Below are positions 36,223-43,813 of a stretch of 64,000 bases of DNA, piece after piece. Each line of letters starts with the position of its first letter. Positions within the stretch are counted from its first letter, which is position 1. The notes under the pieces were generated by a model that ran no database searches, was not told the origin of the DNA, and worked only from the letters and a program-made list of their open reading frames with translations. A program made the translations under genes and the position numbers. Source of the DNA: Gp1-AA122 sp035631655 (lineage in GTDB: Bacteria; Acidobacteriota; Terriglobia; Terriglobales; Acidobacteriaceae); assembly GCA_035631655.1 (NCBI GenBank), contig DASQIH010000080.1, forward strand, positions 62,001 through 126,000, written 5' to 3'.

Positions 36223-37341
36223 CTACGCCACCAACCCGTGAACCTCCAGCCGTTGCATGGCATGATCCACACGGTCTTCCGCGCTTTGCGAACCCAGCCA
36301 TGAAACCAGTTCCTTCAGGCCATCCGCAAAACGCACCTGTGGCCGGTAACCGAGAACACCAGAGGCCGCGGAAATATCCGCGAAGCAATGCCGGATATCG
36401 CCGGCACGGTATTTGCCGGTAATTTCGTGAGACACGTCTACGCCCAGCATCTGCGCCAGTTCGGACGCGATTTCACGAATGGAAATGGGCTGCCCGAAGC
36501 CTATATTGAGCGCTATGCCATCGGCGTCGCCGCTCTTCATGGCCAGCAGATTGGCCTGCACGACATCCTGCACGTTCACGAAATCTCGCAACTGCAAACC
36601 ATCCTCAAAAACCAGCGGCGGCTTCCGGTTCATCAGCCGCGAAGCGAAAATAGCGACCACGCCGGTATAAGGATTCGATAACGCCTGTCGCGTGCCATAG
36701 ATGTTGAAGTAGCGCAGCGCCACTGCCGGGATCTGATAGGTTCTCCCGAACAACAGCACCATTTCTTCCTGCTCTTTCTTGGACAGCGCATAGATTGAAC
36801 TGCAACCTAGCGGCTTGCTTTCCCTCGTAGCGACCGGCAGCACTTCTCTGCCGCAATGCGGACAGAGCGATTCCCATCGTTTCTCCAGCAACTGCCGGGC
36901 AGAGCGCATCGAGGGCGCCACTTCTCCACATTCACTGCATGAGTACTCGCCCTCCCCATAGATCGACATAGAAGAAGCGACAATCAGTTTTTCCGGCTCG
37001 CTCTTGGTGTCGAGGATGGCTTGCAGCAGGTTGGCCGTTCCGAGAGTGTTCACCGCGGTGTAGTCCGCGATCTGGTACATGGATTGACCAACTCCCACCG
37101 CCGCAGCGAAATGGTAGATCACATCGACATCGTGCACCGCGTCGCTCAGCTTGCACAAATCGCGCATGTCACCCGGGATAAATTCGACCTGGGTAGAGAG
37201 GTAGGCAGGCATTCCCGGCGGATGGACTTGTTCGCGCAGGTTGTCATAAACGCGAACCTGGTGACCTTGGGCAACGAGCGCGTCTGCGGTGTGCGACCCC
37301 ACAAATCCCGCTCCGCCAGTGATCAGTACTTTCTTTCCCAT
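36223..37341 (-). CDS. NAD-dependent epimerase/dehydratase with Cys4 insertion
   Basis: 372 residues, extended SDR of the UDP-glucose 4-epimerase type: NAD-binding GGAGFVGSHTADAL at 9-22, SSMSIYG at 123-129, Tyr184/Lys188 in YALSK, RYFNIYGTRQALSNPYTG and the DFVNVQDVV segment. Between SSMSIYG and the catalytic Tyr there is an insertion with C135-x2-C138 (CSEC) and C160-x2-C163 (CPHC), which looks like a small zinc ribbon; ordinary epimerases lack it. AAAGGAG lies upstream of the ATG at about 13 bases. Produces an NDP-sugar for the downstream transferases. Ends 25 bases before the next epimerase. Confidence 0.88.
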   Translation of the reverse strand: MGKKVLITGGAGFVGSHTADALVAQGHQVRVYDNLREQVHPPGMPAYLSTQVEFIPGDMRDLCKLSDAVHDVDVIYHFAAAVGVGQSMYQIADYTAVNTLGTANLLQAILDTKSEPEKLIVASSMSIYGEGEYSCSECGEVAPSMRSARQLLEKRWESLCPHCGREVLPVATRESKPLGCSSIYALSKKEQEEMVLLFGRTYQIPAVALRYFNIYGTRQALSNPYTGVVAIFASRLMNRKPPLVFEDGLQLRDFVNVQDVVQANLLAMKSGDADGIALNIGFGQPISIREIASELAQMLGVDVSHEITGKYRAGDIRHCFADISAASGVLGYRPQVRFADGLKELVSWLGSQSAEDRVDHAMQRLEVHGLVA

Positions 37342-37599
37342 CTCGTCTGGGTAGCTCCTTTCTCGCCGATATCACGGTGCTGCTGACGAAAAATTAAGCA
37401 CTTCATCGTGCCCTGCGCCGAAACTTTGTCGTGGTGAAAGCCCGAAAGTGAATGGCTTCAATTGTTTCGGCGACCTTTGGATGAAAGCCAAGTAGGGGTA
37501 AGATGCCTGGCAGATGCACGACCCTTTAGGGTTTCGCCCACCCCCGATTGGTGGCGCCGCAAGCTGGTTCTGATTACCGCGGCGGTTAAGTTATTCCTG

Positions 37600-38571
37600 T
37601 TAATCACTTGAGCCGACGTCACTTGGCTCCATTCTGTCGGTGGGAACCGCCCCCTCCAGAGGGGCTTGATTGACGAGACTCCACTCCGATTTTGTCGAGG
37701 CATAACGCTGCACAACCCATGAGGCAAAATCAGCGAAGTCAAGAGCGCATCGGGGAGGACTGGTGTAATGCGCGTTCTGCCCCAAATGCTCGGGCGTGAA
37801 GCACAGGGTGAGAGTGGTTTCAAACTCCTCGAGCGCTTCCATCTGGCGATCGAACCAGGACTGCGCGTTCCGACGAAATGAGTCCGCCCAGCTCAGGCCG
37901 GTGCGCAAATATCGAACTTTGAGTCGGCGCAGCCACTCCACCCCGAACTCCAACCGTGGATCTTCAAAGTGGAACCATTGGCAGATTCCCAGGCCTTCAG
38001 GAAAGCAGGCGCTGGCCAGTTTAGGCGTTCCGTCCTCGCGCACCAGCCCCATGTAGTAGTGGCGATAATAGGCGCTTCCCTCTGCCTCCTTGTGGCGAGT
38101 GGTAGCCGTCCACGTGGCGGGCAGATCGAACAAGCTGTACCAGTGCACACGCTCCACACACGGTGTCAATAGTTCCGCCGTTTTCTGAATTCCGAACACC
38201 TGCACTTCTTCGGCTCCGAAAGAAGAGACACCGGCTTCCGAAACCCAAACCGGCTTACTGGTCACGGCCCGAATTTCGTCAATCTTCTTGGGCCAGTCAT
38301 GGATGCTCCAGTGGTTCCAATCGAGGGGAAAACCATGCACCGCCACCACGTCGACCGCATCCAGCACCCCGTAGGTTCCCAGCAGCCGGATGAAATTCGG
38401 ATCGATAGGAGAAATCCCCCCCAGCGCGATCTTTAGCTCTGGGTTCGCTTGCCGGACCGCTCGCGCCGCAGCCAGCGCCATCTCGGCGAACATCTTCCAA
38501 TCAGGATCAATATGAAAATCCCAGTGGGAAAGGTTGTTGGGTTCATTCCACAACATCACCGCTTCAACCAT
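37600..38571 (-). CDS. Clan GH-A glycoside hydrolase (xylosidase-like), apparently permuted
   Basis: 323 residues from the ATG at 38571, preceded by AAGGGAGAA; the open frame extends to 38610 but that would overlap the upstream stop. The acid/base motif WNEP is at residues 8-11 (Glu10) and the probable nucleophile Glu112 sits in KPVWVSEAG. In ordinary GH39/GH5-type barrels, strands 1-3 precede the NEP strand by 120-160 residues. Here strand-like segments that fit that role (RLKVRYLRTGLSWADSF, TTLTLCFTPEHLG, then FADFASWVVQRYA) come after the catalytic half, at ~210-290. This suggests a circularly permuted barrel. No signal peptide, so it acts in the cytoplasm, perhaps as a transglycosidase. 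Sits 20 bases after the methyltransferase gene. Confidence 0.75.
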   Translation of the reverse strand: MVEAVMLWNEPNNLSHWDFHIDPDWKMFAEMALAAARAVRQANPELKIALGGISPIDPNFIRLLGTYGVLDAVDVVAVHGFPLDWNHWSIHDWPKKIDEIRAVTSKPVWVSEAGVSSFGAEEVQVFGIQKTAELLTPCVERVHWYSLFDLPATWTATTRHKEAEGSAYYRHYYMGLVREDGTPKLASACFPEGLGICQWFHFEDPRLEFGVEWLRRLKVRYLRTGLSWADSFRRNAQSWFDRQMEALEEFETTLTLCFTPEHLGQNAHYTSPPRCALDFADFASWVVQRYASTKSEWSLVNQAPLEGAVPTDRMEPSDVGSSD

Positions 38572-38591
38572 GGAGTTCTCCCTTCCCGGAA

Positions 38592-39389
38592 TTACAGCAG
38601 TCCGTTCCACTCCAGGTCATGAATGTACTGCCCATCTTTCTTGACCTCGCCGGGCTCACAGATCCATGTTTCAGTCTCGGGATGCGCTACAATCCGCAAT
38701 CCCGCGCTGCGCAGCATCCCTTCCACCGCAGCCCGGTTAGGGATCCACCAATTGGTGGGATCGTGAGAATACTTCTTCTCGACGAAATACATCGCGGGAA
38801 AGTCGGGATGATCGAATATCTCGGTGTTCGAAAAAGGATAGTCATCTTCCCATTCGCGAACCGTTTGTGATCCGCGGATCATAGTCTGAAACAGCAGCTT
38901 GCCGGCGATTTTCTTGATCACTTTATCGAGCGCATACAGCGGATAGCGCAAGTGATAAAACACGCCCAGGAAGAGCACAAAATCGAACTGGCTCGCTATC
39001 TGGTCGACGGTATACACCGAGCGTTTTTCAAATTCGATCTCAACTCCCAAGGTCTCGGCCGCAAAACGTGCCTGGTTCAAATAGCGATCCTCCACATCAA
39101 TGCCGAGTACCCGCTGAGCGCCCCGCCGCTTCATTTCAATGGAATAGAACCCGCCATTGCAGCCAATATCAAGCACGGTGGCGCCGTCCAGCCGCTCGGG
39201 AATTTCCGGGCTGATTTTTTGCCATTTCACGTTGGGAAAATCGCCTAGGAAATGGTTAGGGGCTGTCTTAACACCGTGCAAATCAAGATTGTGAAACCAT
39301 TCGCCCAGTTCCGTGATCCGCTGGCTTAAGTTACCGGCCTCGGTTGAGGAACTAAAATCGAGCGGCGAATTGTCGGCTGCGGCGTGCAT
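38592..39389 (-). CDS. CmoB-like SAM-dependent methyltransferase (glycan cassette type)
   Basis: 265 residues. ELGEWFHNLDLHGVKTAPNH at ~28-46 and FPNVKWQKISPEIPERLDGATVLDIG follow the pattern of methyltransferases often named tRNA (mo5U34)-methyltransferase. The SAM-binding loop is VLDIGCNGGFYS at 72-83, followed by VLGIDVEDRYLNQARFA and FDFVLFLGVFYHLRYP. The genomic position among sugar enzymes argues against a tRNA role; I remember a family (TIGR04290) defined from such cassettes, unverified here. Probably methylates a sugar or lipid intermediate. Starts 11 bases after the phosphatase gene. Confidence 0.83.
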   Translation of the reverse strand: MHAAADNSPLDFSSSTEAGNLSQRITELGEWFHNLDLHGVKTAPNHFLGDFPNVKWQKISPEIPERLDGATVLDIGCNGGFYSIEMKRRGAQRVLGIDVEDRYLNQARFAAETLGVEIEFEKRSVYTVDQIASQFDFVLFLGVFYHLRYPLYALDKVIKKIAGKLLFQTMIRGSQTVREWEDDYPFSNTEIFDHPDFPAMYFVEKKYSHDPTNWWIPNRAAVEGMLRSAGLRIVAHPETETWICEPGEVKKDGQYIHDLEWNGLL

Positions 39390-39400
39390 TGAACTAATCT

Positions 39401-39970
39401 CTACCGATGGGTGGACTGTTCACCCGGCTTGTAACTCGAAGGCGTTGCCGAGGACCGTCCACGCTCCGGCCATTCGCTAGTTGACCGATTCCCTGTGCTG
39501 AGGAAGTTCTTAACACTGTCCACATAGACCGGAGCCCAATCCACCACCGGCCTGCGTTCTGAGATCAGGCGCATGGCGTCTTCGATTGACCAGCCCAGCC
39601 TGCAAAACACCGCCAGCGCCATCATCGGCCCGCGATGGCGTCCCGCCACACAATGGATTAGGAGTTTTGAGTTGGGCTGTTGGAGGACCGAGAGTGCAAA
39701 CTCGACTCCACGTCTCAAGATTTCGGGCGGCTTTGGCTGGAAGTCATCATCGACCGCGTTCACCAGCACCTTTATCCCGTACGGCTTCGCCAAGGGCGTA
39801 TCGTCGCACTCCCAGGTCATATCGATAATGTGGGTAATCCCCGATTTCGCGGCGGCGCGCATCTTGTCGTCGGTCTCCACCCAGGCGCCTACCGCAATCC
39901 GGTCCGTCACCCAATTGATGTCTAAGATTCCCCGCGTTTCTTCGACTACCAGGCGGTCAATCTGATCCAT
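39401..39970 (-). CDS. Dual-specificity (Tyr/Ser) protein phosphatase
   Basis: 189 residues. The P-loop HCVAGRHRG at 106-114 contains the C-x5-R signature (Cys107, Arg113), and an Asp run at ~74-76 (NAVDDDFQP) can provide the general acid. The N-terminal part INWVTDRIAVGAW fits the DSP fold. The C-terminal ~35 residues are Ser/Arg-rich and disordered. It is the first gene of the first glycan block, 11 bases before the methyltransferase. In bacteria, such phosphatases often regulate exopolysaccharide synthesis or remove phosphate from sugars or lipids; which applies here is unknown. Confidence 0.85.
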   Translation of the reverse strand: MDQIDRLVVEETRGILDINWVTDRIAVGAWVETDDKMRAAAKSGITHIIDMTWECDDTPLAKPYGIKVLVNAVDDDFQPKPPEILRRGVEFALSVLQQPNSKLLIHCVAGRHRGPMMALAVFCRLGWSIEDAMRLISERRPVVDWAPVYVDSVKNFLSTGNRSTSEWPERGRSSATPSSYKPGEQSTHR

Positions 39971-40353
39971 GAGAACTGGCTTCGCCTTTTCAAGAGCTCC
40001 AGTCCGCTTTCGCCAGGAACATCAGCCCTGGGGGTTTCTTTCGACCCAGACTGGGCAACCGCAAACACACCTCTCACCTCACCTACGGGTTGGCCGTAAG
40101 TACGGTCATGCACTTTGGTAAACCATTACGCCTGCCTAAGGATGCGGAATGTAAGCTCCTAGTTGTGCGATTGGCCACAGCGTTCTGTGTGGACCATGTC
40201 TGCTGGCGAGGCCGAAGCGGCTGATAGTTGTGCCAATCGGCCCTTTGAAACCGGTAATCGGAAGTTCCTACCCGTCCCAAGTGCCTTTAAAACGGGGATT
40301 TACACCTGCTGCAAACGGCAACGCGGGACGATAGCTGCACATCCAAGTGCCTC
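39971..40353. other. Divergent promoter region, no gene seen
   Basis: 383 bases between the divergent phosphatase gene (minus) and nucleotidyltransferase gene (plus). Short frames are uncoordinated. CCAAGTGCCT occurs twice (around 40278 and 40343). Both promoters should lie here, but no well-formed boxes or riboswitch-like structure are recognisable by eye. Confidence 0.4.
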
Positions 40354-41193
40354 ATGTCGGGTCAACCCGAGGTTCCGCTGCCTGTAACTTCGTCGTTTGA
40401 GCCGGAGTTTACGCGATCGCAGGCGTCGCTCTATCGGGAAGTGTTGCTCATGTTCAACGAGCATCGCATCCCGTATGTCGTCTCCGGCGCCTTTGCGCTG
40501 CAGCAGCACACCGGAATATGGCGCGCTACCAAAGACCTGGATCTTTTCCTGACCCCCCAGACAGTTGCCGGTGCGCTTCGCCTGTTGCGTGAGCACGGAT
40601 ATCACTGTGAGATCTGCGACCCAGTCTGGCTGGCCAAAGCCCATCGCGACGATTTCTTTGTCGATATGATCACGGGCATGAGTAACGCCGTAATCACTGT
40701 GACCGACTCCTGGATTGCGCGGGCGCGGCCCGCGGTCGTAGTCGGCACCGAGACGCGTGTATTAGCTCCCGAGGAACTGCTGGCGTCCAAGCTGTTCGTC
40801 ACCCGCCGTGAGCGCTTCGACGGCGCCGACATCGCCCACGTAATCTATGGCACGCGAGGAGAAATGGATTGGGATCGCATCTTCGAACTGGTGGGCGAAC
40901 ATTGGGAAATGCTGTTCTACGCGCTGGTGCTCTTCCGCTACGTCTATCCCGCGCAAACCCACTATGTACCGGATCGGGTCTGGCAGGAACTGCTGACGCG
41001 TCTCAGGAAAGAAATTAAACAGCCCAATAAAGCCGCCCGCTTCCGTGGCAGCCTCATCGACGACAAAATGTTCGCTATCGACGTCAACGAATGGGCCCTG
41101 GACGACATCCTTTCCGAGTATCGTGCGCGGCGGATGCCCAAACTGGATTGGTCCGCCGAGTGCCCCGACCAGGCTGGCAAACGAAGGATATGA
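40354..41193 (+). CDS. Nucleotidyltransferase-fold protein (DUF6036-like)
   Basis: 279 residues. Residues ~28-65 carry IPYVVSGAFALQQHTGIWRATKDLDLFL, the GxxAL..H...R.TxDLDL pattern of minimal nucleotidyltransferases (MNT-like), with Asp pair DLDL as metal ligands. EELLASKLFVTRRERFDGADIAHVIY in the middle is typical of the same group. A C-terminal helical half of about 110 residues follows. The stop overlaps the start of the metallophosphoesterase gene (ATGA), so the two are co-translated. It may nucleotidylate a small molecule or protein; the partner enzyme might reverse it. Target unknown. Confidence 0.78.
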   Translation: MSGQPEVPLPVTSSFEPEFTRSQASLYREVLLMFNEHRIPYVVSGAFALQQHTGIWRATKDLDLFLTPQTVAGALRLLREHGYHCEICDPVWLAKAHRDDFFVDMITGMSNAVITVTDSWIARARPAVVVGTETRVLAPEELLASKLFVTRRERFDGADIAHVIYGTRGEMDWDRIFELVGEHWEMLFYALVLFRYVYPAQTHYVPDRVWQELLTRLRKEIKQPNKAARFRGSLIDDKMFAIDVNEWALDDILSEYRARRMPKLDWSAECPDQAGKRRI

Positions 41194-41897
41194 GAATCGC
41201 AGCTACTGCCGACCTTCATTTTTCTCCGCAGCGCGCCAACACGCTGAAGGATCAACTCACACCTGTGCGGGATGAAGCCGACGTCTTGGTCGTAGCCGGT
41301 GACCTCACCAATTATGGCAAACCGGAAGAAATGGAACCGCTGGTCAACGTCCTGGTGCGCCTGCGTGTGCCTGTGATTGTCGTTTTGGGCAACCATGACT
41401 ATGAAACCAACAAGGAGGCCGAACTGAGCCGGATGATGAGCGCGGAAGGCATCAAGGTGCTTGACGGCACCGGTTACGAGCGCGACGGCGTCGGTTTCGC
41501 CGGAACCAAGGGATTTGTGGGAGGGTTCGGGCGTGGCGCGCTGACCGCTTTTGGCGAACCGGAGATCAAAACCTTTGTGCGGGCTGCCCTCGACGAAGCT
41601 ATAAAGTTGGAACGCGCCTTATCGCAACTGCGCACCCCCAAACGAGTCGTGGTATTGCACTACGCCCCTATAGCCGCAACCGTCAACGGAGAAGCGCCCG
41701 AGATCTATCCCTATTTGGGTACTTCCCGTCTGGCCGAAGTGGCGGACCGCCACGGCGCCGATATGATTCTCCACGGACATGCCCACCACGGCACCTTGTG
41801 CGGAAAAACCACCGCCGGAATCCCTGTCCATAACGTTGCGATTACCCTGCTACAGCAGCAGCAACCGCCCGCAGCGTATCGAGTGTTTGACGTGTAA
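41190..41897 (+). CDS. Calcineurin-like metallophosphoesterase
   Basis: 235 residues from the ATG at 41190, which overlaps the previous stop; the frame continues upstream but inside that gene. All metal motifs are present: DLH at 8-10, GDLTN at 37-41, GNHDY at 67-71, LHYAP, and GHAHHG near residue 190. The enzyme is cytoplasmic (no signal peptide) and hydrolyses a phosphomonoester or diester. Coupling with a nucleotidyltransferase-fold protein hints at a paired add/remove function. Confidence 0.88.
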   Translation: MRIAATADLHFSPQRANTLKDQLTPVRDEADVLVVAGDLTNYGKPEEMEPLVNVLVRLRVPVIVVLGNHDYETNKEAELSRMMSAEGIKVLDGTGYERDGVGFAGTKGFVGGFGRGALTAFGEPEIKTFVRAALDEAIKLERALSQLRTPKRVVVLHYAPIAATVNGEAPEIYPYLGTSRLAEVADRHGADMILHGHAHHGTLCGKTTAGIPVHNVAITLLQQQQPPAAYRVFDV

Positions 41898-41921
41898 AAA
41901 CTCGTGTAGGTGCAGGTGTGG

Positions 41922-41942
41922 GAGCGGGTCTCTGACCCGCTC
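41922..41942. terminator. Perfect 9-bp hairpin after the metallophosphoesterase gene
   Basis: GAGCGGGTC, loop TCT, GACCCGCTC, 25 bases past the stop codon and followed by TGTCTCACC. The stem is strong, the T tract weak. It may end the two-gene transcript or belong to the palindromic repeats found elsewhere in the window. Confidence 0.5.
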
Positions 41943-42042
41943 TGTCTCACCTGAAGTTTCAGCTCCAACTGGACACACAAGTAACTGTAATTCCTCCACT
42001 TACTCTTCTGTTCGCTCGATGCGACTAACTCTGCTATATATC

Positions 42043-42072
42043 GGCTCTGCCTGTCCTGGCTCTGCCTGTCCT
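42043..42072. repeat. Perfect 15-bp tandem duplication
   Basis: GGCTCTGCCTGTCCT occurs twice in direct succession (42043-42057 and 42058-42072) in a non-coding spacer. Likely recent slippage. Confidence 0.7.
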
Positions 42073-42366
42073 ACAGAATGCAACGGCTGCATCTACATAG
42101 TTCCCCGCATTGTCCGCCTCACGCGCATGGCCTAAGTTCTTAGAGAAAGGCGGGGAGCCCACTTCTACGAGGTCCCCGCTCAAAGTAGGAATGACCAAAC
42201 TATTCCGTCGTTAACTCTGGCGCCTCGTCTGGTTATTCGGGAAATACCCTCCTCTGGCCCGTACTTGCAGTTATTGATTTGGGGGAACACCGGAATCCGG
42301 TGGAATCCCGCAAACGGCTTTATTAAACGTTACGAAGGTTAACGAATCCCCACTGAGGAGTGCACA

Positions 42367-42945
42367 ATGAAGCAGATCGCATTGACCGTAGCTTTGGCTT
42401 TGGTGTTTGGGCTGGCAGCGCTCGCCCAGACACAATCGAGCGACCCGCAGGGGAGCAGCAACCCCTCCTCGTCGCAGACAACTCCGTCCACCTCCCCTTC
42501 GACGGCACCGTCAGCGCCGCCGGATATGGGTACCCAAACTTCCGCTTCCGGAAAGCAGACCGCCGGCACAGAAGGCAAAGAGGCAAAGGGCGAAAAGAAG
42601 CTCAAGGGTTGCATTGAATCCCAGGGCGGACAGTACGTCCTGAAAGAGAAAAGCGGCAAGGAAATTCCGTTGACCGGCTCGGCGGACTTCGCTTCTCACG
42701 TCGGCCACACCGTTACGGTTCATGGAACGATGGAGAAGGGCGCGGCGAGTTCGATGGGCACCTCCGGCAGCGAGAAGTCCTCAGCAGGCACGATGGGGAG
42801 CTCGGCCTCTTCCGGCGAGCAGTTCACGGTTTCGAAGATTGACCATATCTCCGATACCTGCAAGCTCGAGAAGGGGAGCAAGAGCAGCAAGAGCGATATG
42901 GGAACCAGCAGCACCAATCCCAGCAGCAAGCCTGACCATCAATAA
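42367..42945 (+). CDS. Exported low-complexity protein with DUF5818-like domain
   Basis: 192 residues; GAGGAG lies 6-11 bases before the ATG. Signal peptide KQIALTVALALVFGLAALAQ. After a Ser/Thr/Pro-rich stretch comes a domain at ~75-170 with KGCIESQGGQYVLKEKSG, VGHTVTVHGTM and FTVSKIDHISDTC. It shares its order and Cys pair with the LPATG protein of 26227-27465 but here there is no sorting signal; the C-terminus is Ser/Lys-rich. The two appear to be paralogues, one anchored and one free. A terminator follows at 42983. Confidence 0.75.
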   Translation: MKQIALTVALALVFGLAALAQTQSSDPQGSSNPSSSQTTPSTSPSTAPSAPPDMGTQTSASGKQTAGTEGKEAKGEKKLKGCIESQGGQYVLKEKSGKEIPLTGSADFASHVGHTVTVHGTMEKGAASSMGTSGSEKSSAGTMGSSASSGEQFTVSKIDHISDTCKLEKGSKSSKSDMGTSSTNPSSKPDHQ

Positions 42946-43306
42946 AAGTTTCCTGGCACGCCCGAAAGGCTAGCTTGGAAGTGGGGCTCTCGCCAGCAAG
43001 TCGAGCGAGAGCCCCAATGATTTTTGTCAGGCGATTCGAGAACAATACCCGCTATTACTGCTTGATCATGCAGCGGTTCCCGTACGGTGGTTGTGCGAGC
43101 TGCTGCCGAATCGGGCTATTCCCATAGCACATCCGTGCCAGTGCGTTATACTACGACGCCGACTAGAATCCCTTCATTCGCCACCGTCATCAGTTCCACA
43201 GAAAAATCAACGAAACCGACTCTTGGCCGACTTATTGGGCTCCTCCCTTGCACCGGGTTTGCCGTTGCGCCAATTCGTAAGTTTGAAATTCGAAAGAGAC
43301 AGCGTT
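42946..43306. other. Spacer before the response regulator
   Basis: 361 bases. Apart from the terminator at 42983-43026 nothing is recognised. The open frame extending into it from 43307 lacks family similarity and is not taken as coding. Confidence 0.4.
42983..43026 (+). terminator. Rho-independent terminator
   Basis: GGGGCTCTCGC (42983-42993), 11-nt loop, GCGAGAGCCCC (43005-43015): a perfect 11-bp GC-rich stem, followed by AATGATTTTTG. It lies 37 bases after the stop of the 42367 gene. Confidence 0.8.
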
Positions 43307-43723
43307 ATGACAACTCTGCGAATATTGGTCGTTGACGACAACAAAGCCCTGCGCGACGCGGTACGCCGCCTGTTGGCCTTCCGGCCTCACTGGGAGATAT
43401 GCGGCGAGGCGACTAACGGACGCGAAGCTATTGAGAAGTCCGTCGAGCTTCATCCCGACGTGGTTCTCATGGACATCGGGATGCCTGAGATGGATGGCTT
43501 GCAGGCCACGCGACGCTTGGGCGAACTGGCGCCGGAGATCGAGGTGCTAGTCTTTACCGAACACGAATCGCGGCAGGCGATGGCGGCTGCCCTGGAGGCC
43601 GGTGCCCGCGGGTACCTGGCCAAGTCCCGAGCTGGCCAACTCGGCGAGGCCATTGAGGCCATCGCCCAGCATCAACCTTACTCCGCTCTCAATGAAGCGC
43701 TGTCCAAACGCACAAGCGCCTGA
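43307..43723 (+). CDS. Single-domain response regulator
   Basis: 138 residues from the ATG at 43307, just after CGAAAGAGACAGC; the longer open frame to 43091 has no similarity. REC domain: acidic pocket Asp10/Asp11 (VVDDNKAL), phospho-acceptor Asp56 in LMDIGMPEMDG, Thr84 and Lys106 (YLAKS). The sequence is NarL-type (ATNGREAIEK, GARGYLAKS), but the protein ends about 15 residues after the REC domain, so it has no DNA-binding output. No histidine kinase is nearby. It would act by protein contact or as a phosphate sink. Confidence 0.88.
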   Translation: MTTLRILVVDDNKALRDAVRRLLAFRPHWEICGEATNGREAIEKSVELHPDVVLMDIGMPEMDGLQATRRLGELAPEIEVLVFTEHESRQAMAAALEAGARGYLAKSRAGQLGEAIEAIAQHQPYSALNEALSKRTSA

Positions 43724-43781
43724 AAAAGAGTTCACCGCTGAACAAGAATTCTCTCGGCGTTCTCGGCGGTGAATTCTTTTT
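43723..43781. terminator. Bidirectional terminator hairpin
   Basis: AAAAAGAGTTCACCGC (43723-43738) pairs with GCGGTGAATTCTTTTT (43766-43781), 16 bp with one G-U pair, overlapping the stop codon of the response regulator. A-tract on one side and T-tract on the other would allow termination in both directions, including of transcription coming from the minus-strand pseudogene. Confidence 0.78.
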
Positions 43782-43813
43782 CTAAGCTGCCGGCCACTGC
43801 CGAGGGCTCGAGT

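Larger units (their letters stand above)
41898..42366. other. Non-coding spacer with hairpin and tandem duplication
   Basis: 469 bases. It contains the perfect hairpin at 41922-41942, a 15-bp perfect tandem duplication at 42043-42072, and the leader of the 42367 gene with GAGGAG just before the start. Short frames here are not supported as genes. Confidence 0.45.

Noticed and set aside
37342..37599. Possible riboswitch or small RNA between the glycosidase and epimerase genes
   Set aside because: Checked for cobalamin-box, c-di-GMP and SAM-type conserved cores on the minus strand; several weak stems exist but no core motif is present.
38592..39389. tRNA (mo5U34)-methyltransferase (CmoB) role for the methyltransferase
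   Set aside because: Sequence resembles CmoB in the SAM-binding part, but it is shorter and sits inside a sugar operon; a glycan role fits better.
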